From the NCBI GenBank assembly GCA_031276415.1, contig JAISNF010000200.1, positions 1-10,915 of the forward strand: a stretch of 10,915 nucleotides of DNA, in the 5' to 3' direction. Source of the DNA: Planctomycetaceae bacterium. Lineage in GTDB: Bacteria; Planctomycetota; Planctomycetia; Pirellulales; Thermoguttaceae. Shown here piece after piece: positions 1-7,082 of the stretch (positions within the stretch are counted from its first letter, which is position 1; each line of letters begins with the position of its first letter). Below the pieces are notes generated by a model that made no database searches, was not told where the DNA came from, and saw only the letters and a program-made list of their open reading frames with translations. A program made the translations under genes and the position numbers.

Positions 1-64
1 ATGGCTCCCTCACACTTCCTGAATAGAAAAATTGTAGGCAGTTTAAACCAATCAAAATTTTCAT
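1..64 (-). CDS. Start of a leftward gene cut by the window edge
   Basis: On the minus strand an ATG at 64..62 opens a frame with no stop through to the window edge, giving 21 residues that begin MKILIGLNCLQFFYSGS. A short beta-strand-like hydrophobic start followed by an N-x-L segment and a Gly-Ser pair is reminiscent of the N-terminus of GT-B glycosyltransferases (family 4 style, MKIL..N.L...GS). That resemblance is only suggestive, because the piece is far too short for a family call. If real, the gene is divergent from the thioesterase gene and the repeat-rich DNA to its right would hold both promoters. No Shine-Dalgarno sequence precedes the ATG, which is usual for this window. It could also be a chance open frame. 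Confidence 0.4.
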   Translation of the reverse strand, partial: MKILIGLNCLQFFYSGSVREP

Positions 65-303
65 AACTTGAATGAACATAAGGATTTAACAAAAATCAGA
101 CTCGGAACTTCGGATTAACTATAAACTATTCACTATCAATAAACCTCATTTCCACCTAATTTTTCCTAACAAAACAACCTCAGTAGCCACTTTTTGGTCA
201 AAAGTAAACACTAAAAATCTGGAAATTTGCCATTTTTGCCCCAAAAACACGGGAAAAAAGGGCAAAAACGGTTTATAGGGCGGTTTTGTAGGACAGTTTT
301 TTA

Positions 304-411
304 TCCGCAGAGTACCCAGATAAACGCAGAAACTAATTTGTGTTTATCGGCGAAAATCTGCGTAATCAGCGGACAAATTTAAAAATCATCTGCGTCATCT
401 GTGGTTAATAA
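304..411. repeat. CGCAGAT-family intergenic repeat cluster, copy 1
   Basis: The left part carries TCCGCAGAGTACCCAGATAA then ACGCAGA. The right part carries TCTGCGTAATCAGCGGACAA and TCTGCGTCATCTGTGGTTAA. The two sides are imperfectly inverted with respect to each other, so the block could form a stem-loop. The same words recur between ruvB and flhF (8206..8300), so this is a dispersed family and not a local accident. There is no reading frame across it. Similar CGCAGAT-type intergenic repeats are, to my knowledge, common in environmental bacterial genomes, including Planctomycetota; their function is unknown to me. Confidence 0.7.
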
Positions 412-466
412 AAAATCGGTTATTATGTTTTGCCGAAGTATTGCGGTAATTGCCTGCCAACAATAA

Positions 467-502
467 TTCCGCTTGCGGAACTCTTTGCTCTTCACTCTCA
501 AC
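467..502. repeat. TTCCGC hairpin plus TTCACTC-like heptamers, copy 1
   Basis: Positions 467..480 read TTCCGCTTGCGGAA, a 6-bp stem with a two-base loop. It is followed within a few bases by CTCTTCACTCTC. Almost the same arrangement occurs at 8448..8480 (ATTCCGCTTGCG, then CACTCTTCACTCTTCACTAA), next to the 3' end of flhF. The shared order of hairpin half and heptamers shows a dispersed repeat. A related word, ATTCACTATCAAT, lies near 130. Confidence 0.55.
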
Positions 503-684
503 TATCAATTCCCTCCACTGATTGACTTTAATTCCGGCAACAGATAAAATAACGCCTCATGTCGATATGGAGATGTTGATTCGATGCTTTGGGAACGGTC
601 AATGTTTTCTCAGAACCGTTAATTTTTAGTTGACCTTTTGTCTTTAACTTTTTTCTCTAACCATTTTTCCTTTGACCTCAAATT

Positions 685-1095
685 ATGGAACTCACGAAAG
701 AACAAATCATGGAACGGTTCAAGGCTGACCGTTACGCAACCGAAGTAACCGGAATCGAAATTGTTGATGCCAAACCCAATTATGCGAAAACAAAATTGTC
801 GATTCAACCAAAACATTTTAACGCTGTCGGGATTGTGCAAGGCGGTGTTGTGTTTACATTGGCGGATTTTGCGTTTGCTGTTGCCAGTAATGCAGGTGTT
901 GCGGAAACAACCGTTGCTATCGAATGTCATCTCTCGTTTATGAAACCGACAACATCCGGCAACTTGTACGCCGAAGCAACTCTTCTTTCCAAAACAAAAT
1001 CATTGGTCTCATACAGTATTCCCGTAACAAACGAAAACGGCGAATTAGTCGCCCAATTCTACGGACGAGGTTACACAAAACAACCCAAAAAATAA
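685..1095 (+). CDS. PaaI-family hotdog-fold thioesterase
   Basis: A 136-residue protein of the usual length for single-domain hotdog thioesterases of the PaaI/YbgC-like group, which hydrolyse acyl-CoA thioesters in the cytosol. The diagnostic segment at residues 44..69 has H44, N46, G49, G53-G54 and then L-A-D61. Its Asp is at the place of the catalytic Asp in PaaI, at the start of the long central helix. Later residues (CHLSFMKPTTSG, 81..92) match the strand that carries the usual F-x-x-P-x-x-x-G pattern. The ATG at 685 gives a normal N-terminal helix (ELTKEQIMERF). No Shine-Dalgarno sequence precedes it. The next gene begins 14 bases after the stop, so the two are probably co-transcribed. 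The substrate cannot be told: PaaI itself acts on ring-hydroxylated phenylacetyl-CoA, but no phenylacetate genes are nearby. Confidence 0.88.
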   Translation: MELTKEQIMERFKADRYATEVTGIEIVDAKPNYAKTKLSIQPKHFNAVGIVQGGVVFTLADFAFAVASNAGVAETTVAIECHLSFMKPTTSGNLYAEATLLSKTKSLVSYSIPVTNENGELVAQFYGRGYTKQPKK

Positions 1096-1101
1096 TAAAC
1101 C

Positions 1102-1107
1102 GGAAAA
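1102..1107 (+). promoter_or_regulatory. Shine-Dalgarno-like GGAAAA before the propeller gene
   Basis: GGAAAAGA stands just ahead of two ATG codons at 1110 and 1113, in the 14-base gap after the thioesterase stop codon. It is the only clear purine-rich ribosome-binding-like site in the window at a plausible spacing. With the signal peptide that follows, it supports a start at 1110 or 1113 over the open frame that extends upstream to 924, which would overlap the thioesterase gene. Confidence 0.45.
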
Positions 1108-1109
1108 GA

Positions 1110-1985
1110 ATGATGGAAATTGTTATGATATTTAATCGTTATATTTATTTTTTTGTTTTGTTTATTTTCATACCGCCGCTTTTTGCGCAACAACCATTAT
1201 CGGACGTATTGGCGACAGGTTCGGGGCGGGTTATTTGGTTTTCGCCGGAATTTTCGGTCAAATGGGAATATCCCGCCGGAAATATTCACGAAGCCCATTT
1301 ACTGAAAAACGGTAACATTATTTTTGCCGACGGTAAAGTTACGGAAATAACGCCGGACAAAAAGATTGTGTTTCAATATGCTCCGCCAAACGGCAAAGAA
1401 GGATCGTTTACGTGTCAACGTCTGGATAACGGTAACACGTTGATTGGTGAAAATTTTTCGGGACTTGTCAAGGAAATTGCTCCTGACGGAGTTGTCCGGT
1501 TTACGCTGCAAACGAAATTCAAAACAGAAAATCAACATCACCGGATGCGTTGTGTACGTAAACTATTGAACGGAAATTATCTTGTTTGTCATTCCGGTGA
1601 TCATCTTGTTCGTGAATACACTCCGACCGGCGAAACTGTTTGGGAACAAAATGTTCCCAATATTGCGTTTGCCGCTGAACGTTTGAAAAATGGGAACACT
1701 TTGATTTCGTCGCTTGATCAGATTACCGAATTTGAACCGACAGGTAATATCGTTTGGGAATTTAAAAAATCGGAATTGCCCGATCTTGGAATTACCAACA
1801 TGACGGGTTTTCAACTTTTGAAGAACGATAATTTATTGATTGGTTGTTACGCCGCTTATAATAAAGAAGGCAAAGGTGTGGGTATGTTTGAAATAACACG
1901 GGATAAAAAACTCGTGTGGGCTTATCAAAAACCGACCGGCGAAAAAGTGGACAAAAATATGATGGGCGTCCAAATTATTCCGTAA
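1110..1985 (+). CDS. Secreted beta-propeller repeat protein (PQQ/arylsulfotransferase-like)
   Basis: With the start at 1110 the protein has 291 residues. A signal peptide is evident: a hydrophobic stretch IYFFVLFIFIPPLFA, with likely cleavage before QQPLSD, so the product is exported to the periplasm or beyond. The mature part is built of at least five repeats of about 40 residues. Each has the pattern L-x-N-G-N-x-L-I followed about 15 residues later by E-x-x-P-x-G-x-x-V-W-E; examples are LDNGNTLIGENFSG, LLNGNYLVCHSGD and LKNGNTLISSLDQ. This is the blade pattern of beta-propellers related to the PQQ-binding-like and arylsulfotransferase (ASST) N-terminal families. I see no catalytic histidine context that would make it a sulfotransferase, and the number of blades is small, so a binding or scaffold role is as likely as an enzyme. 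The frame is open upstream to 924, but that part is Arg/Lys-rich shadow over the thioesterase gene. Confidence 0.8.
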   Translation: MMEIVMIFNRYIYFFVLFIFIPPLFAQQPLSDVLATGSGRVIWFSPEFSVKWEYPAGNIHEAHLLKNGNIIFADGKVTEITPDKKIVFQYAPPNGKEGSFTCQRLDNGNTLIGENFSGLVKEIAPDGVVRFTLQTKFKTENQHHRMRCVRKLLNGNYLVCHSGDHLVREYTPTGETVWEQNVPNIAFAAERLKNGNTLISSLDQITEFEPTGNIVWEFKKSELPDLGITNMTGFQLLKNDNLLIGCYAAYNKEGKGVGMFEITRDKKLVWAYQKPTGEKVDKNMMGVQIIP

Positions 1986-2009
1986 TAATAATCGATTGAG
2001 TAACAAAAT

Positions 2010-2912
2010 ATGCCTGAATTGATAGAAAAACCGGTTTGTTTTCATGATGCGGCGGTTTGTGGAGAAGAGATCAAAGAGTTTGTTGGTCGAATCAGTACAA
2101 AAACCGAGTTATTGAGTATTGGCTTGCTGGTTTTTCCTGAAGGTTGGTCGGAACCGCCGCAATGTCCTGAGTTTGATGAATATACGGTTGTTCTTGAAGG
2201 AAGTTTATATGTTGATACGGAAACAGCCGGAACGTTGATTGTTCGAGCCGGTTACGGAATTTTGACACCGCGCGGCGAACAAATTCAGTACCGGACACCG
2301 GAACCAAACGGCGCAACATATATTGCGGTATGTTTTCCGGCGTTTTCGCCTGAACTGACACACCGGAAACAAAACGGTGTTGAATTGCCCAAAACCGTAC
2401 AACCACAAGAGACGTCGGAAAAAAGGACATCGCAAAGCCGAATTGTAATGTGTTGCCGTCCAACTTATTTGCAAGGCACCGGATATGTTTTGAAACAAGT
2501 TGAGGAGTATTTCGGTTATTTGAACAATAATTCGCAAACCGTCAGTATTATTCGTGTTCAATCTTATCAGGGTTGTAAGGAAGAGTTTCAAAATATTCAA
2601 TACGATAATTATTATATTGTACTGAAAGGCGAATTACATTTTTGTATTGAATATTCTTGTGCGGAACAATCCGATACATGGATAAAGGCGGTTGCGGGTC
2701 AGGCGATTTTTGTACGTCGCGGCGAAAGTTTCCGATGTACCGCTCCAACGCCCAACGGAGCAGAATACATCATGGTTAGCCATCCTCCTTACGACCGGAA
2801 TGACAACACGCCTTCGTGTTTTTCGGACAATAATAATTTTTCGGACGACAACAATCATATTATTGCGACAAATAAAGAACCATTCCGTTTAACTCCGTCA
2901 ACTTCACTTTAA
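2010..2912 (+). CDS. Bicupin domain protein with degenerate metal sites
   Basis: A 300-residue protein with two cupin barrels. The first (about residues 35..115) contains PPQCPEFDEYTVVLEG, then AGYGILTPRGEQIQY and PNGATYIAVCFPAFSPE. The second (about 178..261) contains YDNYYIVLKGELHF, AGQAIFVRRGESFRC and PNGAEYIMVSHPPYD. The parallel endings PNGAxYI point to an internal duplication. In the usual cupin motif 1 the metal is held by H-x-H and a Glu. Here domain 1 keeps the Glu (E57) but has P-Q-C in place of H-x-H, and domain 2 has Asn at the Glu position. Motif 2 His is absent in both. The tail (262..300) is Asn/Asp-rich and looks disordered. There is no signal peptide, so it is probably cytosolic. 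It lies 24 bases after the propeller gene, in the same likely operon. Isomerase, sugar-binding or sensor roles are all possible; no substrate can be named. Confidence 0.72.
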   Translation: MPELIEKPVCFHDAAVCGEEIKEFVGRISTKTELLSIGLLVFPEGWSEPPQCPEFDEYTVVLEGSLYVDTETAGTLIVRAGYGILTPRGEQIQYRTPEPNGATYIAVCFPAFSPELTHRKQNGVELPKTVQPQETSEKRTSQSRIVMCCRPTYLQGTGYVLKQVEEYFGYLNNNSQTVSIIRVQSYQGCKEEFQNIQYDNYYIVLKGELHFCIEYSCAEQSDTWIKAVAGQAIFVRRGESFRCTAPTPNGAEYIMVSHPPYDRNDNTPSCFSDNNNFSDDNNHIIATNKEPFRLTPSTSL

Positions 2913-2935
2913 CCTAATATTGTTTCACCGATACT

Positions 2936-2966
2936 GTCGAATCCGCATACGGTCGAATCCGCATCG
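2936..2966 (+). repeat. Short tandem repeat, two units of 16 bases
   Basis: GTCGAATCCGCATACG is followed at once by GTCGAATCCGCATCG in the 110-base gap between the bicupin and transferase genes. Only two units are present and there is no dyad symmetry, so it is more likely a local duplication than an operator. The rest of the gap shows no clear terminator. Confidence 0.5.
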
Positions 2967-3022
2967 AACTTAATTAGCCGTAACAACAAAAGAAGTTCCG
3001 GTTTATTTTTGTAATTTCAATC

Positions 3023-4126
3023 ATGTTCCTGATTTTTTTTGTTGTATTTTTTGTTGCGTTTCTTTTAAGCGTGTTGACATGCCGTCAAATACGGTATTTT
3101 GCGCCTTACTGGGGTTTAGTTGACTGCCCCGGCGAACGGAAAATTCATACAAAACCAATTCCCACCGGCGGCGGTTTGGGAATTGGGATAAGTGTTTTCA
3201 TAACATTTTTCCTTTGTCAACTTTGTCTTTTTTTTCTGATACACTTTGAGACGTTACGTTTATTTCTTCCGGCAACACTGATGATTCATGTTGACGGTTT
3301 GGTTTACCGAAGCGGTCAACTGTGGATATTGCTTGGGCTTGGCGGTATTCTGCTTATTCTTGGAACATTGGACGACCGTTTCAATTTGAGTTGGAAGTTA
3401 CGTTTCGGCGTTCATATTTTAGTAGCGATTATGGCTGTTTATTGTGGTTGGCGGTTGACTATTTTTATTGATGTGCCGATTCTCACGAATATTTTGAGTG
3501 TTCTTTGGATTGTCGGGCTGATTAATTCGTTTAACATGCTTGACAATATGAACGGTCTTTCGGCTGGTGTAGCGATAATTTGCAGTTTGTTTCTTGCGGT
3601 TATCATGTTTATCTCGCCCAATCCGTTATCGCAACAACCGCAATTTTTTGTTGCGGGATTCTTATTTGTTCTGATTGGAGCCATTGCCGGTTTTTTAATG
3701 TACAACAATCCGTTTCATGCTTCGATATTTATGGGAGATAGCGGTGCTTATTTTCTTGGTTTTCTTTTAGCGTCATCCACATTAACCGCTACATTTACCG
3801 GTTATGACGGAGCCGCCCAAACTATTTTTGTTCCGCTATTAATTTTTGCGGTTCCGGTTTACGATACGACAACTGTTATTCTTATACGAATGAGTAACGG
3901 AAAAAGCCTGTTTATTGGTGACAAAAATCATTTTTCGCATCGGCTTGTTGATCTTGGATTTTCGAAAACGCAATCTGTTTTGGTGGTTTATTTAACAACA
4001 ATTATTTGCTGTCTTGGTTCATTATTATTGTATCAAGTCAATTTTCTTGGTGCTTCGTTAATTTTTTTACAAACATTTCTTCTCTTGTTCCTTATTGGAA
4101 TTGTGGAACGTGCCGGAAGAAAATAA
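3023..4126 (+). CDS. WecA/TagO-type polyprenyl-phosphate GlcNAc-1-phosphate transferase
   Basis: A 367-residue membrane protein with about ten to eleven hydrophobic segments, of the MraY/WecA (glycosyltransferase family 4 PNPT) superfamily. These enzymes move a sugar-1-phosphate from a UDP-sugar to undecaprenyl phosphate on the inner face of the membrane, which starts a surface glycan. Family marks in order: VDCPGERKIHTKPIPTGGG (33..51), the Mg-binding pair D117-D118 in LDDRF, NMLDNMNGLSAG (171..182), the GDSGA loop at 238..242, and D281 in VPVYDTTTVILIR. The His motif near the C-terminal cytoplasmic loop reads DKNHFSHRL (300..308), with Ser where WecA-type proteins usually have the second His of H-x-H-H. 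WecA/TagO type is favoured over MraY by the KIHTKPIPTGGG start and the short length after the His motif. No Shine-Dalgarno sequence precedes the ATG. No other glycan gene lies downstream; the possible glycosyltransferase at the left edge is the only hint of context. Confidence 0.88.
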   Translation: MFLIFFVVFFVAFLLSVLTCRQIRYFAPYWGLVDCPGERKIHTKPIPTGGGLGIGISVFITFFLCQLCLFFLIHFETLRLFLPATLMIHVDGLVYRSGQLWILLGLGGILLILGTLDDRFNLSWKLRFGVHILVAIMAVYCGWRLTIFIDVPILTNILSVLWIVGLINSFNMLDNMNGLSAGVAIICSLFLAVIMFISPNPLSQQPQFFVAGFLFVLIGAIAGFLMYNNPFHASIFMGDSGAYFLGFLLASSTLTATFTGYDGAAQTIFVPLLIFAVPVYDTTTVILIRMSNGKSLFIGDKNHFSHRLVDLGFSKTQSVLVVYLTTIICCLGSLLLYQVNFLGASLIFLQTFLLLFLIGIVERAGRK

Positions 4127-4200
4127 ACAATTACCGCAACAATTTCATTTACCGTAATATTTGCCGTAATCTGTTTCTTTAATTTAATTTAACAAAAAAA

Positions 4201-7029
4201 ATGCTTCAAAATAAAATAGTTTATATTCTTGATGCGCATGGAATTTTGTACCAGTTATTTCATGCGTTACCGCCGATGAACAGTTTGCAGGGCGAACCGG
4301 TTGCGGCGGTGTACGGTTTTACGCGTGATTTATTTTCGCTTCTTGAAAAACATCAACCGGATTATCTTTTTTGTGCATTTGATATGCCGGGACCGACTTT
4401 TCGTGTGGAAATTTACGACCAATACAAAGCAAACCGTACCGCAATGCCGGATGATTTACGTCCGCAAATTGGTTTTACCCGTGAAATTATTGAGGCGATG
4501 GGAGTATTGCCGCTTGGTGTTTCCGGTTTTGAAGCCGACGATATTTTGGCAACAATTGCTAAAATGGTTGCGGAACAAGGCGGTCATTGTGTACTTGTTA
4601 CATCCGACAAGGATTGTCGGCAACTAATTAATGAACAGGTTTCTCTGTTCAATCTTCGTAAGCAAAGTTTTTATCGTGCAAAAGAATTGTTTGACGATTG
4701 GGGCATCAAACCGGAACAGGTTGTTGATTTTCAGGCGTTGGTTGGCGATGCGACCGATAATATTCCCGGTGTGCCGCTCATCGGTTCCAAAATTGCTACG
4801 GAATTATTGAACAAATTCGGAACACTCGAAAATATTTTTGAACATGTTTCGGAAATCACCGGAAAAAAACGGCAGGAAAATATCAAAAATAACAAAGAAC
4901 TCGCCCTAATGAGCCGGCAACTTGTTAGATTACGTAACGATGTACCGATTGAAATTGATTGGACGATAAATAAATATAAAGGAATTGATAACGAAAAGTT
5001 ACGGGAATTGTTCTATCGTTTCGGGTTTAAGTCGTTATTTTCAAAAATTGAACATACGGATCAAGAGGCTCACAACAGCGATGATGGCGGCGTTAAAAGT
5101 GTAACACAATCTGCGGCAAAATCCGCAACAGTATCCAATCTTCAGAACGCCGATAAACCGACATTATTTGACGAAAAGCAAAATGTGTTACCGGAAAATT
5201 TATCGCCCAAACTTAAAAATCCAACTTATCATCTTGTTGATACGCCGGAAAAATTTGAAGATTTTTTCCGGCAACTCAAGATGCAACAAATATTTTCATT
5301 TGACACGGAGACGGCACCGATAGAAGTTCGTTTTGACGCCACATCGCCGCGTTACACAATAATTGTCGGAATGTCGTTTGCTTGGAATAACAACGAAGCA
5401 TGGTATTTACCGTTTCGCGGACCGCTCGGCTCCGCAACTCTGAATCTGGAAGAAATACTTGAAACACTTCGTCCCGTTTTTGAAAACCCGTCCATTGGAA
5501 AAATCGGACAGAATTTGAAATACGACATTGTTGTACTGCGAAACACCGGAATTAAATTGCTTGGTTTGGTTTTTGACACGATTATTGCCGATTATTTGTT
5601 GCGCAACGAAATGAATCATAACCTTGACGATATGGCGGAATATTATCTGCAACATAAAACGATTCAAATTAAAGAATTGATTGGAAGCGGCAAAAAGCAA
5701 CGGCAGATGAGTGAAGTACAAACGGATATTGCTGCTGATTATGCAGGTGAAGATGCGTTGGTTGTCTGGCTGCTTTATCCGTTACTGAAACGCCGCATTG
5801 AAGAACAGCCGGAAATGTCGAAATTGTATTACGAAATTGAAATTCCGCTTGTTGCGGTTCTTGCGGAAATGGAATTTGCCGGTATAACAGTTGATACGGA
5901 AATGTTAAGAGATTTGAGTAATCGTTTCACTCAAAAGCAAAATAAAATTGAAGCGGAAATCTATGAACTCGCCGGTCATAAATTTAATGTTGCGTCCCCG
6001 AAGCAACTCGCCAAAGTTTTGTTTAATGAATTGGGATTAAAAGGTGTACGTAAAACGAAGACCGGACAAAGTACGGATATTGAGGTTCTTGAGGAACTTT
6101 CGTTGAAACATCCGTTGCCGGCGAAAGTTGCCGAACACCGTCAATTAGCGAAACTTAAAGGCACGTATATTGATGCGTTACCGGAATTGATTCATCCGGT
6201 TACCGGACGGATTCATAGTTCTTTCAATCAGGTTGTTACGTCAACGGGGCGATTGAGTTCGAGTCATCCGAATCTGCAAAATATTCCTGTACGAACTGCC
6301 GAAGGTAAGGAAATTCGCAGCACTTTCAAACCCGGACAAGGATTTGATCTTTTATTGTCGTGCGATTATTCACAGATTGAACTTCGCATACTGGCTCATT
6401 TTTCCGGCGACGAATTGCTTTGCGAATCTTTCCGTAACAACGAAGATATTCACACGCGTGTTGCCGGAGAAGTTTTTGGTGTTACGATTGAGGATGTTGA
6501 TTCGGATATGCGGCGTATTGCCAAGACGGTCAATTTCGGGGTGATTTACGGTCAATCGGCGTTTGGATTATCGAAACAACTTGGAATTGATCAAAAAGAA
6601 GCACAAAAATTCATTGACGGTTATTTCCGCAAATATTCAAGTATCAGAATTTATCTTGATACAATTTTAGACGGTTGTCTTGCCAGCGGTTATGTATCGA
6701 CACTTTTCGGTCATCGCCGCTATTTTCGTGACGGAATCCGAAGTTTGCGGAAAGGCGGATTAAACCGTTCGGAACGGGAAGCGGTTAATACTGTTATTCA
6801 GGGAACTGCCGCCGATTTAATAAAACAGGCGATGGTTCGGCTGTACGATAAATTGCCGAAAGAATTAGAAACGAATTTATTACTCCAGATTCACGATGAA
6901 CTCGTTTTTGAAGTTACGGAAAAAGACGCCGAAAAACTGAAACAAATTGTTGTTGAAACGATGACGCTTGACCAGCCGCTTCGGGTTCCGCTGGTGGTGG
7001 ACGCGGAACTTAGTAAACATTGGAAATAA
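4201..7029 (+). CDS. polA: DNA polymerase I, three-domain, with active-looking proofreading site
   Basis: A 942-residue family A polymerase that removes RNA primers, fills gaps and takes part in excision repair. The 5'-3' nuclease domain (1 to about 290) has FEADD (110..114), TSDKD (134..138) and GDATDNIPG (182..190), all metal-binding or helix-hairpin-helix marks. A low-complexity Ser/Ala/Asn linker spans about 287..340. The 3'-5' exonuclease is intact by inspection: Exo I FDTET with D368 and E370, Exo II NLKYD with D442, and Exo III Y514-A-G-E-D518. The polymerase domain has motif A CDYSQIELR with D722, motif B RRIAKTVNFGVIYG with R772, K775, F779 and Y783, and motif C QIHDE with D899. F779 sits where the E. 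coli enzyme has Phe762. Length agrees with E. coli Pol I (928). The gene starts after AACAAAAAAA with no Shine-Dalgarno sequence; ruvB follows after 53 bases. Confidence 0.97.
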   Translation: MLQNKIVYILDAHGILYQLFHALPPMNSLQGEPVAAVYGFTRDLFSLLEKHQPDYLFCAFDMPGPTFRVEIYDQYKANRTAMPDDLRPQIGFTREIIEAMGVLPLGVSGFEADDILATIAKMVAEQGGHCVLVTSDKDCRQLINEQVSLFNLRKQSFYRAKELFDDWGIKPEQVVDFQALVGDATDNIPGVPLIGSKIATELLNKFGTLENIFEHVSEITGKKRQENIKNNKELALMSRQLVRLRNDVPIEIDWTINKYKGIDNEKLRELFYRFGFKSLFSKIEHTDQEAHNSDDGGVKSVTQSAAKSATVSNLQNADKPTLFDEKQNVLPENLSPKLKNPTYHLVDTPEKFEDFFRQLKMQQIFSFDTETAPIEVRFDATSPRYTIIVGMSFAWNNNEAWYLPFRGPLGSATLNLEEILETLRPVFENPSIGKIGQNLKYDIVVLRNTGIKLLGLVFDTIIADYLLRNEMNHNLDDMAEYYLQHKTIQIKELIGSGKKQRQMSEVQTDIAADYAGEDALVVWLLYPLLKRRIEEQPEMSKLYYEIEIPLVAVLAEMEFAGITVDTEMLRDLSNRFTQKQNKIEAEIYELAGHKFNVASPKQLAKVLFNELGLKGVRKTKTGQSTDIEVLEELSLKHPLPAKVAEHRQLAKLKGTYIDALPELIHPVTGRIHSSFNQVVTSTGRLSSSHPNLQNIPVRTAEGKEIRSTFKPGQGFDLLLSCDYSQIELRILAHFSGDELLCESFRNNEDIHTRVAGEVFGVTIEDVDSDMRRIAKTVNFGVIYGQSAFGLSKQLGIDQKEAQKFIDGYFRKYSSIRIYLDTILDGCLASGYVSTLFGHRRYFRDGIRSLRKGGLNRSEREAVNTVIQGTAADLIKQAMVRLYDKLPKELETNLLLQIHDELVFEVTEKDAEKLKQIVVETMTLDQPLRVPLVVDAELSKHWK

Positions 7030-7082
7030 ACGCCCAAATGTAAACATAAACCGTTACATTGCAAAACAGTTACATTTATTTT

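Larger units (their letters stand above)
65..684. other. Repeat-bearing intergenic region between divergent genes
   Basis: About 620 bases without a convincing gene in either direction; the longer open frames here are AT-rich and resemble nothing. The region holds a cluster of CGCAGA/TCTGCG repeats (304..411), a small palindrome followed by TTCACTC-like heptamers (467..502), and runs of A and T. The stretch 181..300 is unusually rich in AAAAAC and GGGAAAA words and I see no gene or clear structure in it. Promoters for the flanking genes should lie here, but I cannot point to a convincing -35/-10 pair. Confidence 0.6.

Noticed and set aside
304..411. CRISPR array made of CGCAGAT repeats
   Set aside because: The units are short, change orientation and have no regular unique spacers; no cas gene is near.
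594..630. AACGGT/ACCGTT dyad followed by T-rich DNA, considered as a terminator
   Set aside because: A 6-bp stem with a 15-base loop and only five T residues, and no gene ends nearby on that strand.
630..662. TTGACC with a later TCTAAC as a promoter for the thioesterase gene
   Set aside because: The spacing is about 21 bases and the -10 match is poor.
924..1109. Upstream extension of the propeller gene
   Set aside because: It overlaps the thioesterase gene, is Arg/Lys-rich and precedes a clear signal peptide; the start at 1110 fits better.
7036..7077. AAATGTAA/TTACATTT inverted repeat between polA and ruvB, considered as terminator or operator
   Set aside because: Only 8 AT-rich base pairs around a 26-base spacer and no T tract; too weak to call.
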